From Gracilariopsis chorda (lineage: Eukaryota; Rhodophyta; Florideophyceae; Gracilariales; Gracilariaceae): DNA of 64,000 nt. The stretch lies in the NCBI GenBank assembly GCA_003194525.1, contig NBIV01000227.1, positions 62,001 through 126,000 on the forward strand, in the 5' to 3' direction. Position numbers and translations under genes: made by a program. Shown in pieces: positions 20,702 through 30,325 of this stretch (position 1 is the first letter of the stretch; each line of letters begins with the position of its first letter). The notes under the pieces were generated by a model that made no database searches, was not told the DNA's origin, and worked only from the letters and a program-made list of their open reading frames with translations.

Positions 20702-22489
20702 ATGGCTCCTGCCCGACCGCTTGCTTCCTCTCCGTGGACGGTGCGTTTCCGAATTACGTTTCGTACCTATTGCTCTTGTACCGTGCATCGTTTTTCTAAC
20801 ATTACCCCTCCTTCCACATCCAATTGCGCTTCTTTTGCTCTCCTTGCTTCCGAAAGGTTGTTCTGCAGGGTTCGGACCACTTGTCCTACGAAGAAGCTAC
20901 CCAACTCGACAAGCTTGAATATGCACTAGGTGTTGGCACCTCCTCTGTAGACAAATTTTTGGGTCAGGATGGAGTCATTGGTGCTCTATCGGTAAGGCTG
21001 CAGTCTTGTTCTCAACGGAGATTTACATCGTACAATCAATCTCTATCTAACTTTTCCATGACACCCTCCTGATTTTACTCATCCGTGCTAATCCCAGAGT
21101 GCCCTTGCTAAAGCGACAACCCCCGACTTGAATGCCGATGCGTACACTCGCGCTGGCAAGCTTCTCACCGCTATTGTCGATTACGTTACACCCAAGTCGC
21201 GATCGGCCGCCTTTAACCAATTTCTTTCTGGTTTAGGACCAACCTACTTGCAAAACTTCATAAACCTTCTCGAAAAAGATAAGGAAGTGGCCTCGTGGTA
21301 TCTTGGCGCGCTCGGCCCCATTCTTGGATCTCGTGCGTTGACGAATGCTGCCGAGCAAAACGGCGATGAAAAAGCCATCGAGGAGCAGAAACGCGCCTAC
21401 TCCTCAGCTGCCGCGGACGTTCTTGCAACAATCACAGCTCAGAGTCTTCTCGCCAATGAAGAAGAAGAGGAAGAGCAAGCTGAAGAACAATCCACATCCG
21501 CTGCTCTGCCGGCTGTTTCTTTCAGCAGTCTCCGTTCTTCTGGTCCTCACAGCGCGGCTTCCTCAATCGGTTATATTCCGACCGTAGCCGATATTGGAGC
21601 ACCCCTTCCTCAACCGTTCTCCAGCGCGGGAGACGAGCAGCTGGGTCGTATTCTCTCCGGAATTGCACAATTCCTCTCCACGGACGAAAACAGGTTAATC
21701 TTCTGCACCGTTAAGCCCGATTGTGGACGTGGACCCGCTCTGCTTGCCAGCCTCCTGGATAAGGAAGTTGGCATGCCCGTGCAGGTCCACTATCAGGCTG
21801 TATTCTGCTTGTGGCTGTTGTCGTTTGTCAGCCAAAAGGATTCTAGCTGTGCAGCTGTCGAGGTTGTCTCAGATGCTCTTGAAGAAGCTGCCGTTCCTCG
21901 CCGACTCACTCTGCTTCTCCGTGAGGTGTGGGCGGAGAAGGTGGTGCGTGTTTCCCTCGCTACTCTTAGAAACCTCCTAGGCATGTCAACTACGTTGCGG
22001 AAGGAAATGGTTGGCGCTGGTCTCGTCAGTGCGCTTCAGTCACTATGCTTCAGGAGGTGGAATGACGAAGATATCCGCGATGACCTTGGTGTACTTGCCG
22101 AAGCCCTGGAATCGGAGCTTGCTTCCATGAGCAACTTCGATGTGTACAGAGCTGAAGTTTTGTCGGGAGGCCTTGAATGGACACCTGCCCATCGTGATGA
22201 TACTTTCTGGGAGGAGAATGCCGAAAAACTTGAGCGAAACAACCAGGAGGTACTTCGTTGCTTGGTTCGCCTGCTTCATCAATCCACCGATGAGACGGTG
22301 CTGGCAGTGGCTTGCAACGACCTTGCGCAGTTCATGAAGCACAACCAACGTGGACGAATCATTATGCAATCGCTCGGTGTGAAGGGAAGATTGATGGAAC
22401 TGATGGTAACCGGAGAAGGTGAGGCTCGTCGCTACGCCTTGAACTGCGTACAGGTGCTGATGATTCGATGGAACCGTCAAGAGTCATAG
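20702..22489 (+). CDS. VMA13: V-type ATPase V1 subunit H, two introns
   Basis: Three exons: 20702-20740, 20857-20991 and 21098-22489. Introns of 116 and 106 bp have GT...AG ends (gtgcgt...gaaag, gtaagg...cccag) and keep the frame; a CTAAT branch-like sequence lies just before the second acceptor. The product is ~521 residues. It is an all-helical HEAT/armadillo protein. The C-terminal domain is easily recognised: SGGLEWTPAHRDDTFWEENA, then NDLAQFMKHNQRGR and YALNCVQVLMIRW. Subunit H caps the V1 sector and couples or silences ATP hydrolysis and proton pumping at vacuolar and endomembranes. The usual length is ~440-480; the excess is mainly a Glu-rich then Ser-rich insertion (NEEEEEEQAEEQ and after) in the middle of the N-terminal domain. 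The exon 1 start is inferred from splice sites and frame, not homology. Confidence 0.88.
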
Positions 22490-23004
22490 ACGGATTCTGC
22501 AAGACGAATTGTTTTTGTCCGCCTGTTTCTCTCTTGTTTCCTGCTTTCAACTTGCCCAACTACGCCTTATTAACGACTCAAACGAAAACTCTTTACGACT
22601 AGAACGAAGAAGTTCCCAGTGGTTTTTGGCATCTCCCCTGTCGTTTATAGAGCTTGGTGCGATAGGTAAACGTTAACTAATTACGTAAACTCGGATGTTT
22701 GTGCCCATTTCAGCGTGATGGGTGATCAAGATGAAGACTGATTTTCGTTTTAAATTTATTGTAAGAACCCGTTAGCAATATGTTATGTGTGTATACGTAT
22801 TTCGAAGAACAACTTTCTTCGCAGTAAGTTGATATGTTTCACGTGAATATGTTTTGTGAGAGTGATCGTTCCGATTAAGTGATCCGGTTGTTCATATATC
22901 CTGTGCCATGGAACCTTCGTTCTTAACTAGAAAAAACCGCACTCCACCTCAATCAAAAAAGAGAAAAACAGAAGCGCAAAAGCGGGGGAAGATGTGCGCA
23001 ACTG
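22490..23004. other. Convergent 3' region
   Basis: Tail-to-tail gap between the V-ATPase H and pantothenate kinase genes. AT-richer, presumably 3' UTRs; no gene seen. Confidence 0.45.
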
Positions 23005-24858
23005 CTACTGGACGTCCTTGGTGGGAGCTCTTCGGCGCACTCTGGTGACAGTGGTCCAATCACCTCCACTATCGAGGTCTTCCGAACCGACAGAACCTGG
23101 GTTCGAGGACTTGCTATCTGGTAGCAAGGTTGGGATTTCGGGCTGGCCCTTTGAAGGTTTCCTACGTCTTCTTCTGGAAGACTTTCCTCCAGGTGGTCGA
23201 TTAGATTCGCCGTTTGCTTGAAAGGCATTCTGTTTCGGTGGAGAATGACTTCGGTCGGCGTTCGGCACACTCGTTGGATTAGATGGCTTAGAATGGCGCT
23301 CTTCAGACGCTAAATGACCGTTTGCATTCTCAGTACCGCTTGCATCCTCACTGCCGTTTTCAGAGGACTGTGGAGATGATGTCTCGGATCGCCCCCCAGG
23401 GTTGTCATGGGCGTTCGGACAGGTTGGCTTTGATTGAGCAGTGGATACAGCAGACTTGTGATAGTGATTGGAAGTCTTATGAGACGGCTCTTCAACGCTC
23501 TTAGAGGTTTCATCGATGATCTTTCGAGGAGATGCACTAGAAGCGCCGATGAATGCGCCAATGGCTCCCAAATAACCATCATGCTTGAGAAACAACGCTT
23601 TCATCTTGCCCTGGGACCAAAAATCGACTGCAAACGATATGTCCGCAACGGTATAAGGATGGTTGCGGATAAAGTTTCCGCCAAAGTAAATGCGGTCCAG
23701 ATTATGTACACGCGCGTTCAAATAGGCGATTTGACCAATATTGTATGAGACCATTCTGAGTAAGGCGAGAGCAATGTCCTGCGGACGGTACTGAGCTCCG
23801 GTGTGCGTGATTAGGGTGGGTGACCATGGTACATCGCTTCCTATCCCGAACGCCTTGAGTACACGACCTACCAGGGGGAGGGCGTGACAAAAAGAGAGCC
23901 AGAGATCAAGCGTACCGCATATAGCGCGACGAAAGCGATCTTTGATAAGGGAAAAGGTGGTGAGTTGATGGCGTGCGTAGTCGTTGCGCATGGTGGCTTT
24001 CCCAAACGAAGCGGCAATGACACTGGCATCGAGGCCAAGGTTCTCGTAAGCGCCGCCATAAATGTCACCGACGAGCATATCAACATTGCGATTGTCACCG
24101 TGGTTGGTAAGATCGATGACCTGGTCAAAAGTCTGGCAATCAAGCAGCATGCGTGCGAGCCCCCAAAATGTACCACCGCCCAAGGAGCTTCCGCTAACGC
24201 GCTCAAAAGTGGCATGGTCAGTGACCTTGACGATGGAAACTCCACTGCCAATGTTGACAAGCAGGTATGGAAAAGGGTTTGTAGCCGCGGGGACAAAAAG
24301 TTGCGTGGCGTGTGGAACTGAGGCGGGTTGAGGAGGTCGGTGCGGTTGGGTCTTTGAGTAAATGTAAACCTCGTTATCCACGTAGGTGAGAAGGAAATTG
24401 AGCCCGGCCACCGTGCAGGTCATTTCGTCAAGAGTTGCCAGGGAGACGTCGATCTCGTCCCTAAAGGCGGATTCATACTTGAAGGAACCTCCTCCGGTGG
24501 CGCGGATGTGACGGCGTGCGGTGTGATGTGCCCAGTTTCGACGGATGAAGCGGAGCAATTGGTGAATGTTTCGTGATTCAAAGGCGAAGAAATGTAGAGT
24601 GCCGTCGAGAACGGGTACTGGTACGGAAAGTGCATTTGCGAGAGTGCCGTCGACTTGATGGATCTTGAGGGGTGGTGGGGCTCTGTTGTGTGGTAGATGA
24701 GGCTGTAGATAGACTAGCTTTGCGAGGGAGCCGCCTATATCTAGTGCTAAGGCGTTTGACTCTTTCAGGAGGTTGATTTGGGAGAGGACTGTGAGAGCAG
24801 TGTCAACCTTTACGAGGTTGTGGTGTTCAGGACGGGAGGGCGTATCGGGGGGCGGCAT
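23005..24858 (-). CDS. PANK: Type II pantothenate kinase with long C-terminal tail
   Basis: 617 residues. Eukaryotic PanK phosphorylates pantothenate with ATP, the first committed step of coenzyme A synthesis (EC 2.7.1.33). Visible motifs: ATP-binding ALDIGGSLAKLVY (38-50), TGGGSFKY (121-128), the catalytic Glu145 in TLDEM, NIGSGVSI (202-209), GSSLGGGTFWGL, DIYGGAYENLGL, YFGGNFIR, DYWSKG-like DFWSQGKMKALFLKHDGYLGAIGAFIG. Two departures: an insertion of ~70 residues after IAASFGKATM, rich in Arg and hydrophobics, and a ~165-residue Ser/Asn/Pro-rich, probably disordered tail with a basic cluster (KSSRRRRRKP). No DUF89 phosphatase fusion, unlike plant PANK2. It diverges from a small unknown gene 261 bp away. 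Confidence 0.93.
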   Translation of the reverse strand: MPPPDTPSRPEHHNLVKVDTALTVLSQINLLKESNALALDIGGSLAKLVYLQPHLPHNRAPPPLKIHQVDGTLANALSVPVPVLDGTLHFFAFESRNIHQLLRFIRRNWAHHTARRHIRATGGGSFKYESAFRDEIDVSLATLDEMTCTVAGLNFLLTYVDNEVYIYSKTQPHRPPQPASVPHATQLFVPAATNPFPYLLVNIGSGVSIVKVTDHATFERVSGSSLGGGTFWGLARMLLDCQTFDQVIDLTNHGDNRNVDMLVGDIYGGAYENLGLDASVIAASFGKATMRNDYARHQLTTFSLIKDRFRRAICGTLDLWLSFCHALPLVGRVLKAFGIGSDVPWSPTLITHTGAQYRPQDIALALLRMVSYNIGQIAYLNARVHNLDRIYFGGNFIRNHPYTVADISFAVDFWSQGKMKALFLKHDGYLGAIGAFIGASSASPRKIIDETSKSVEEPSHKTSNHYHKSAVSTAQSKPTCPNAHDNPGGRSETSSPQSSENGSEDASGTENANGHLASEERHSKPSNPTSVPNADRSHSPPKQNAFQANGESNRPPGGKSSRRRRRKPSKGQPEIPTLLPDSKSSNPGSVGSEDLDSGGDWTTVTRVRRRAPTKDVQ

Positions 24859-25119
24859 TTTTGGGGGTGGTACAAATGAACGCTGACTGAAATGCTTTTA
24901 GTCGGGGCGGAAGGAAGGGGAATGTGGAACGGGAACGGACGTGACGTTGGACGGAGGAGGGGTTGTAGTGTAGGCGGGGGAGGGGGGGTGAGGAGCAACG
25001 CTGACAAGAGGGGGAGTATCGCCACGCGTCCACGCGGCGCGAACTGTGGACGCATAAAATGACGGATAAGAAGGGGCGCTGTGACGAGGCGGGGTAGCGC
25101 ACGAAGTGGCGTTGACGTC

Positions 25120-25548
25120 ATGATGGCGGAGCCTAACGCAGCGGCTGCGTCGGGACGAGCGTCGCGGCCGCTGTCCGCGCTACTTCGTCATCCGTTCCGC
25201 TTCCGCGCGTCGACGCCGACGCCACCTCCCCGCGCGTACGCGCAGCCGCGCTCATCGCCGTCGGCGCTGGCAACGTCGATGAGTCTGGTATCGCAGCCGA
25301 GTGCGATGCGCGCGTCCAAATCAACGTCTCGTCTTGCCACACCTAACGAGCCTCCCCCCGAGGCAGAGCCGCCTCCGCCGCTGCCGTTGACAAAGCCGTA
25401 TGCAGAGTTTGCAGCCGTGTTCGACAAGATTGCAGATACGCCTGCGGCCTCTTTGCGTCTTGTTTCGCCGAACGCGAAGCAGTCGCTTATAGAACGTGCG
25501 GCGTTGATTGATAGTATGCCGGACCCGCCTCGGGCGCCGCAGGAGTGA
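25120..25548 (+). CDS. Small unknown protein, possible mitochondrial targeting
   Basis: 142 residues from the first ATG (MMAEPNAAAA). I recognise no family. The N-terminal ~60 residues are rich in Ala, Arg, Ser and Pro and free of acids after residue 4 (RPLSALLRHPFRFRAST), which suits an organelle presequence. The C-terminal half (LTKPYAEFAAVFDKIADTP, then NAKQSLIERAALID) looks like one or two amphipathic helices and has normal composition. It is head-to-head with the PANK gene. The coherent C-terminal half argues that it is real, but there is no independent proof. Confidence 0.45.
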   Translation: MMAEPNAAAASGRASRPLSALLRHPFRFRASTPTPPPRAYAQPRSSPSALATSMSLVSQPSAMRASKSTSRLATPNEPPPEAEPPPPLPLTKPYAEFAAVFDKIADTPAASLRLVSPNAKQSLIERAALIDSMPDPPRAPQE

Positions 25549-26471
25549 GCGAGTTGGGTGTAGAGCGTGCTGGGTGGCTTTTGAGACGGACGGACTTTGT
25601 CTTAGGATGCGACGGGTGTCGACGGATGCGTTTGGTGGTGAAGTTGAGGGTTGGGGGAGCAGCAGTCCAGTCGGGGGGGCGGATGTGTGTATGTTTTTTT
25701 ACTTTTTGTGTATATTTTGATGCTGCTGCTCAACTTTTTTTTTCCGCGTTATGTCTTGTCACTTGTAACTGTAACTTGTGCGAGTTACGGAAGCCGCGCC
25801 GGCAAGAAACAAGACCACAATGTTTGTGCTCCGAGAGCAAACGGATATCATAAGCATAACTTTACGCCCATATCTGAGCTGCCGCTTGTGCAGGTGTGTT
25901 CCTCTTCCGCGATCCATTCAGTACGCATTCTTTTGCGTCAACAACAGAAATGGCCGCTTGTATGTCTTGTTTTTTGTACCTCGTCGTGAATTCACTCTTC
26001 TGTCATACAATGAAACATCCCCTTGTGAATTGTCGCCATTGCCCTGCGTAAATCATCACCTGCTCTTTCTCGCATACAGCTTTGCCTGTGTGCTCTCCTT
26101 TGTTGGCCCGCGTCGTCGTTCTTCATCCGTTTGTCTCACTCGCTAATAGCAAACACCTCTTGTTCTGCATCATCACCTGCTCTTTCTCGCATACAGCTTT
26201 GCCGGTGTGCTCTCCGATGTTGGCCCGCGTCGTCGTTCTTCATCCGTTTGTCTCACTCGCTAATAGCAAACACCTCTTGTTCTGCATCATCACCTGCTCT
26301 TTCTCGCATACAGCTTTGCCGGTGTGCTCTCCGATGTTGGCCCGCGTCGTCGTTCTTCATCCGTTTGTCTCACTCGCTAAATAGCAAACACCTCTTGTTC
26401 TGCAACATGACCACCACAAAGTTATCACCCTCCAACCGCGTTCTCCATGAGGCGCACATTCGCAATCGGAC
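25549..26471. other. Spacer containing a tandem repeat array
   Basis: About 0.9 kb upstream of the carrier gene. The only clear content is the 117-bp tandem repeat listed separately. Open frames crossing it exist because the repeat length is a multiple of three. Confidence 0.5.
26052..26403 (+). repeat. Three tandem copies of a 117-bp unit
   Basis: Units start at atcatcacctgctcttt: 26052, 26169 and 26286. Copies two and three are nearly identical and copy one has a few changes (for example tttgcctgtg against tttgccggtg), suggesting recent duplication of the third from the second. The array ends about 70 bp before the carrier start codon, so it may lie in the promoter or 5' UTR. Confidence 0.85.
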
Positions 26472-27491
26472 ATGGTACTCGCCTCTTTTGTGTCCATCTT
26501 CAATCGCCCAACTCCGAAGGTTGACCATGCACACTCCAAACAAGCTCCACTTTGCTACTGTGTTGCGTCCTCCGTTCGCGAACATAACACAAACTCAACT
26601 CGTGTAGAACGCTATGCTTCTCTGCTATCTCCTCACCAGCTCGGTTTTCTAGCTGCCATATCCGGCTCCTTGTCACACGCGTTCCTATACGGGCTCGATG
26701 TCGTCAAGAGTAACATGCAAACCAACCCGACCAAGTATAAACGTACCCTTTCCACATACCACCATTTGGTTATTGAACGCGGTGACAGTGCTCTTTCCAG
26801 AGGATTTGTTCCAAACTTCATAGGCTACGCTATCCATGGATATCTCAGGTACAGTCTGTTTGAGAGCTTTAGGCGGCGCTATGCATCTGTTGTGGGCACG
26901 GAATATGCCGAAAAACACAGCACTCTTCTTAGGTGCATCAGCGCTGCATCGGCAGAATTTGTGGCCGTTGTACCGCTTTCTCCAATGGCTATGGTGAAAC
27001 TGAAGTTGCAAACGGCTCCACCTGGCACATGGCCTACAACGTTCGTTCGTGCCATGCTGAAGATGGTCACAAATCGAGCGCAGACTGGTTTCCCCTTCGG
27101 AAACATTGTTCCATTGTGGCTTCGACAAGTGCCTATTGCCACCGTACAGATTTTCTGTTTCGACGAATTGAGATGTACGCTGCGGTCGTACGTTCGAGTT
27201 GATGGCACTCAGTGGCGTCAACGTGACGTTGAGCTTGGCGTTACTCTGCTCTCTGGATATTGCGTGGCGGTTTTGTCTACGTTGGTGTCGCAGCCGGCTG
27301 ATTATATGCTATCGCGCCTCAGCTTGGCGGAAAATCATGGCCGATCTTTGAAGAGCATTGCGATGGAGGACGGCGTGTGGAACGTGATGACTCGCGGCTT
27401 GGCGCCTCGGTATGTCAGAGCGGGGGCGGTTATTGGATTACAAATCTTCCTGCTTGAAGGCTTACTGCCACTAACTCGGCTTACTCACTAG
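26472..27491 (+). CDS. Divergent mitochondrial carrier, phosphate-carrier-like (SLC25)
   Basis: 339 residues. Three SLC25 repeats can be followed and the closest pattern is the phosphate carrier (SLC25A3/Mir1): LDVVKSNMQTNPTKYK with FVPNFIGYAIHGYLRYSLFE; AASAEFVAVVPLSPMAMVKLKLQT with PLWLRQVPIATVQIFCFDE; VSQPADYMLSRL. The signature Px[D/E]xx[K/R] is altered in repeats one (GLDVVK lacks the Pro) and two (PMAMVK has Ala for the acid), and only PAD of repeat three is standard. The salt-bridge network is therefore weakened, and the substrate may not be phosphate. The N-terminal ~55 residues are not carrier-like; the start is the only in-frame ATG before repeat one, and an unseen upstream exon is possible. 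Expected in the inner mitochondrial membrane. Confidence 0.8.
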   Translation: MVLASFVSIFNRPTPKVDHAHSKQAPLCYCVASSVREHNTNSTRVERYASLLSPHQLGFLAAISGSLSHAFLYGLDVVKSNMQTNPTKYKRTLSTYHHLVIERGDSALSRGFVPNFIGYAIHGYLRYSLFESFRRRYASVVGTEYAEKHSTLLRCISAASAEFVAVVPLSPMAMVKLKLQTAPPGTWPTTFVRAMLKMVTNRAQTGFPFGNIVPLWLRQVPIATVQIFCFDELRCTLRSYVRVDGTQWRQRDVELGVTLLSGYCVAVLSTLVSQPADYMLSRLSLAENHGRSLKSIAMEDGVWNVMTRGLAPRYVRAGAVIGLQIFLLEGLLPLTRLTH

Positions 27492-27866
27492 CTTTCATCA
27501 GTTTGACTCTCTCAGTCCCAACCTGCGGCGGAGAAGATCGTGAGTACGAACGTCTTAATAGATGGTTTATCTCAGAGCGACTTGGGAGTAGTGAGTGGCG
27601 GCGGAAGGTGTGACGTTGATAGGGCTCAACTCGCCCTGCGATTGGCTCCCGTGTATGGCAATAAAAACGAAAAAAACTGACAGCCACCGCACGAACTGAG
27701 CACGTGCCACCGGCCACGCCCGTCATCACGGCGAGCCCCAGCGCACACAACTGCCGTCGCGACGTCGACGCCCCCTAACGCCCCCACCGCCGCCACCGCC
27801 CTTTCTCCACCTCCCAACTCTTCCCACTCTCTCAACAGTTCTTCCCCCTTCGCAGCCCACTCCAAC
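27492..27866. promoter_or_regulatory. Pyrimidine-rich upstream region
   Basis: Spacer before the CS/Sel1 gene, with a strong CT-rich stretch from about 27770 to 27865, the same composition seen upstream of other genes in this window. No gene seen. Confidence 0.4.
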
Positions 27867-29410
27867 ATGACCTCTACCGAACCTCTGTCGGTAACGCCTC
27901 CCCCCCCACCGCTACACACCCCAAACCTTCCACCCCTGTCAAGTCCAAGCCACCCCCGCCCTCTAATTCCCTTGAGCACTCCGTGCAGAATGTGGTTGAC
28001 AGCGTCGTCGGCGAAGCCGTTACACAGGCCTCCCTGCAATCTGAAAAAGACCGTGTGCAGAGTCTCATCAACAACCTTGTAACCCGCGTCCACTCCGATG
28101 CAGCCGCCACCGATGCGAGCACACCCAAGTTGCAAGGCGTGCCAATGGGTGACCATCGTCTCAGAAGAATTGGTAACATCCCACTCACATGGACCCAGAC
28201 AATGGATTCACTCACGCTCAACATTCACGTACCTCACCAAGTGCGCAAGGAACACATTCGCATTCACTTTGACTCAAACTCTATACACATTGCCATACGT
28301 TCTACTGCAAGTGAACAGCTTTACCTCGATCTTAATCGCACCTTCGTTGCAGATATTGATGTTGCGGGTTGTATGTGGGGACTAGAAGCCGCTTCTGCAT
28401 CGCGAAAACTCATCGTCGAACTTGAAAAGGCTAAAGTTCAGTGGTGGGCGAGACTCTTTTCCACCGATGACGTCGCCGAGTACTCCATTGTAACACCCAA
28501 CCAAATGCTCGTCAACGGCCACGCACCTCAACCGAACCGCGACACTGCCACCAGCGAAACTGCCCAGCCCGCCCCGTCAGAGAGCGATATATCACCAAAT
28601 GCGAACGGTGTCGCTTCAAACCCCCCAAAACTACACCAAGCGCATCGCCAGGAAAGCTCTAGCTTGGAACAAGCTGTTGCGTCTGTCGTGGACGATATCG
28701 TGCAAAATGCCACGTCGGCTGCTGAAAAGCAGAAGTCGGAACCATCATCACCACCTCGAACCACTCGCCAGAGAATGCTCACAAGAGCTGACATCCCAAA
28801 GATTGTTGACCAGTATCGCGCCGCTTTCAAAAGCGGTGGTCCATCTTCAATCGAATCCGCTCTACAGCTCGCTACCTTCTACCATCATGGCATTGGCATT
28901 AAGCAAGACGATGCCGAAGCAGCCCGTCTATACCGTTATGCGCTAGAAAACGGCGCTTTAGATGCGTCCGCAGCCTTCCAGTTGGGTCTCATATACAACC
29001 AGGGAGCACCGGGCTTGGAACCCGATCCAGAAGAGGCTGTGCGCTGGTGGAAGCTTTCGGCTGGTCTTGGAAACCCGGTGTCTATGTTTAATCTTGGCGT
29101 CATGTATCTGAACGGCTCTGGTTGCGACCTTGACCCGCTATTGGCACAACAATGGTTTGAACGGGCACATGCGATGAACCCCCAATTGAAGCCTCCACAG
29201 CTTTCCAAAGCGCAGTTTGCCGAGAGAATGGCTACTGCTGCTAAACTTCGACGAGAACGGCTTCGACGTGAGTTGCCACCCGAGGAAAAGCAGAGACGGA
29301 AGGAACAAGCACTGCAGAAAGTCAGATACGCTGCATATGGCACTTTGTTCGTAGCTGGGCTTAGTATATCGGCTTTGGCAATGAGACACTGGTGGCAGAA
29401 TCGACTATAA
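27867..29410 (+). CDS. CS-domain plus Sel1-repeat protein, tail-anchored
   Basis: The main frame is open from before 27983 to 29410 (over 475 codons). It lacks an ATG; the likely ATG is at 27867 in another frame. A 53-bp GT...AG intron (27891-27943) would join MTSTEPLS to SKPPPPSNSLEHSVQN in the correct frame; the alternative is a length error in the run of C at 27900-27907. The CS domain (p23/NudC type, about 28202-28470) has SLTLNIHVP, MWGLEAA, and WWARLF. A disordered linker is followed by Sel1-like repeats (about 28850-29190: ALQLATFYHHGIGI, AAFQLGLIYNQG, SMFNLGVMYLNGSG), a basic coiled helix (LRRERLRREL), and one C-terminal span (AAYGTLFVAGLSISALAM) with a 9-residue tail. This suggests a chaperone-adaptor facing the cytosol on the ER or mitochondrial surface. 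I know no established family with this exact order. Confidence 0.82.
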
Positions 29411-30325
29411 AGGAAGTCGGTTTTATGTACATTATGGTTGAGGCGGTAGGGCATGATTGCTTGGGACAGCATTCTTGTTCCCTCCAAATGCGTCAAAACA
29501 CAATGCCGCAGCATCTAAAAGAAGCCGATGAAGTGGAGCCCATTTGCACTGACCATGCAAGAAAACTTTGCGCGAGTGGCTAAGCGTTATCTCCAAGTTG
29601 GGCTCCGGATTTCAGAGATTTGGACCGTGTCACCAGCAGTTTCATCTGGACAATTCGCTCGCAAACCGTTCGACGTCAGCTGATGCGCTTCTGGCCGACA
29701 GATGGTAGTACCACATAGTCGCGACAACCCAGTCATTCACTTTCAAACGGTATTCCACAGACCGTACAGATGTTACCCACGTGATTAGATGTCATTGTGA
29801 TGCTATTGGAATGATGCAGGCCTGCTCTTGATCCGCACTTGTGTTTCCAGCAGAGTACTGTCTCGTTCAATACACGGTACCCTTGAGAGATGGCTTCTGA
29901 AGACACCGAGACCATTACAACCGATATATTCCCAACAGAGCTGAAGATTCCGTTTCACATGCTAATTGCGTATGCAACTGGTGGAAGACGGGGTTCGAAC
30001 GGCTATGCTTTAGGTAGTGAGACAGATAATTGCGTAGGCAGGGTTGACGTTGATCCTTGACACTCAAGCAACCACGGGCATGGATAGCACAACGCATGCT
30101 GGACGGGCTTGTCCAGAGTCCGACCTCGTAAATAGTCAGCGTTTTAGAGGAACATTTGTTTGTAAGTTTAAATAGAACTGGTTTGAGAATACTCTGGTGA
30201 AGCCGTAAACATGAAACAATTGCTGTCGCGCGGCTGAGTTGTCACAAAAAGGGAAGGCTTGTAAGACACGAAACAAGCGCAATATTATTGTATCTACACC
30301 GTTGATCATCGCCGCGCTACGTGTA
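29411..30325. other. Intergenic, convergent, no gene seen
   Basis: About 0.9 kb between convergent genes, with only short frames. I checked for tRNA-like cloverleaves and transposon ends and see none. Confidence 0.45.

Noticed and set aside
26052-26403. Repeat array as a possible CRISPR or coding repeat protein
   Set aside because: The units are contiguous 117-bp copies without unique spacers, and the frames through them stay open only because 117 is divisible by three.
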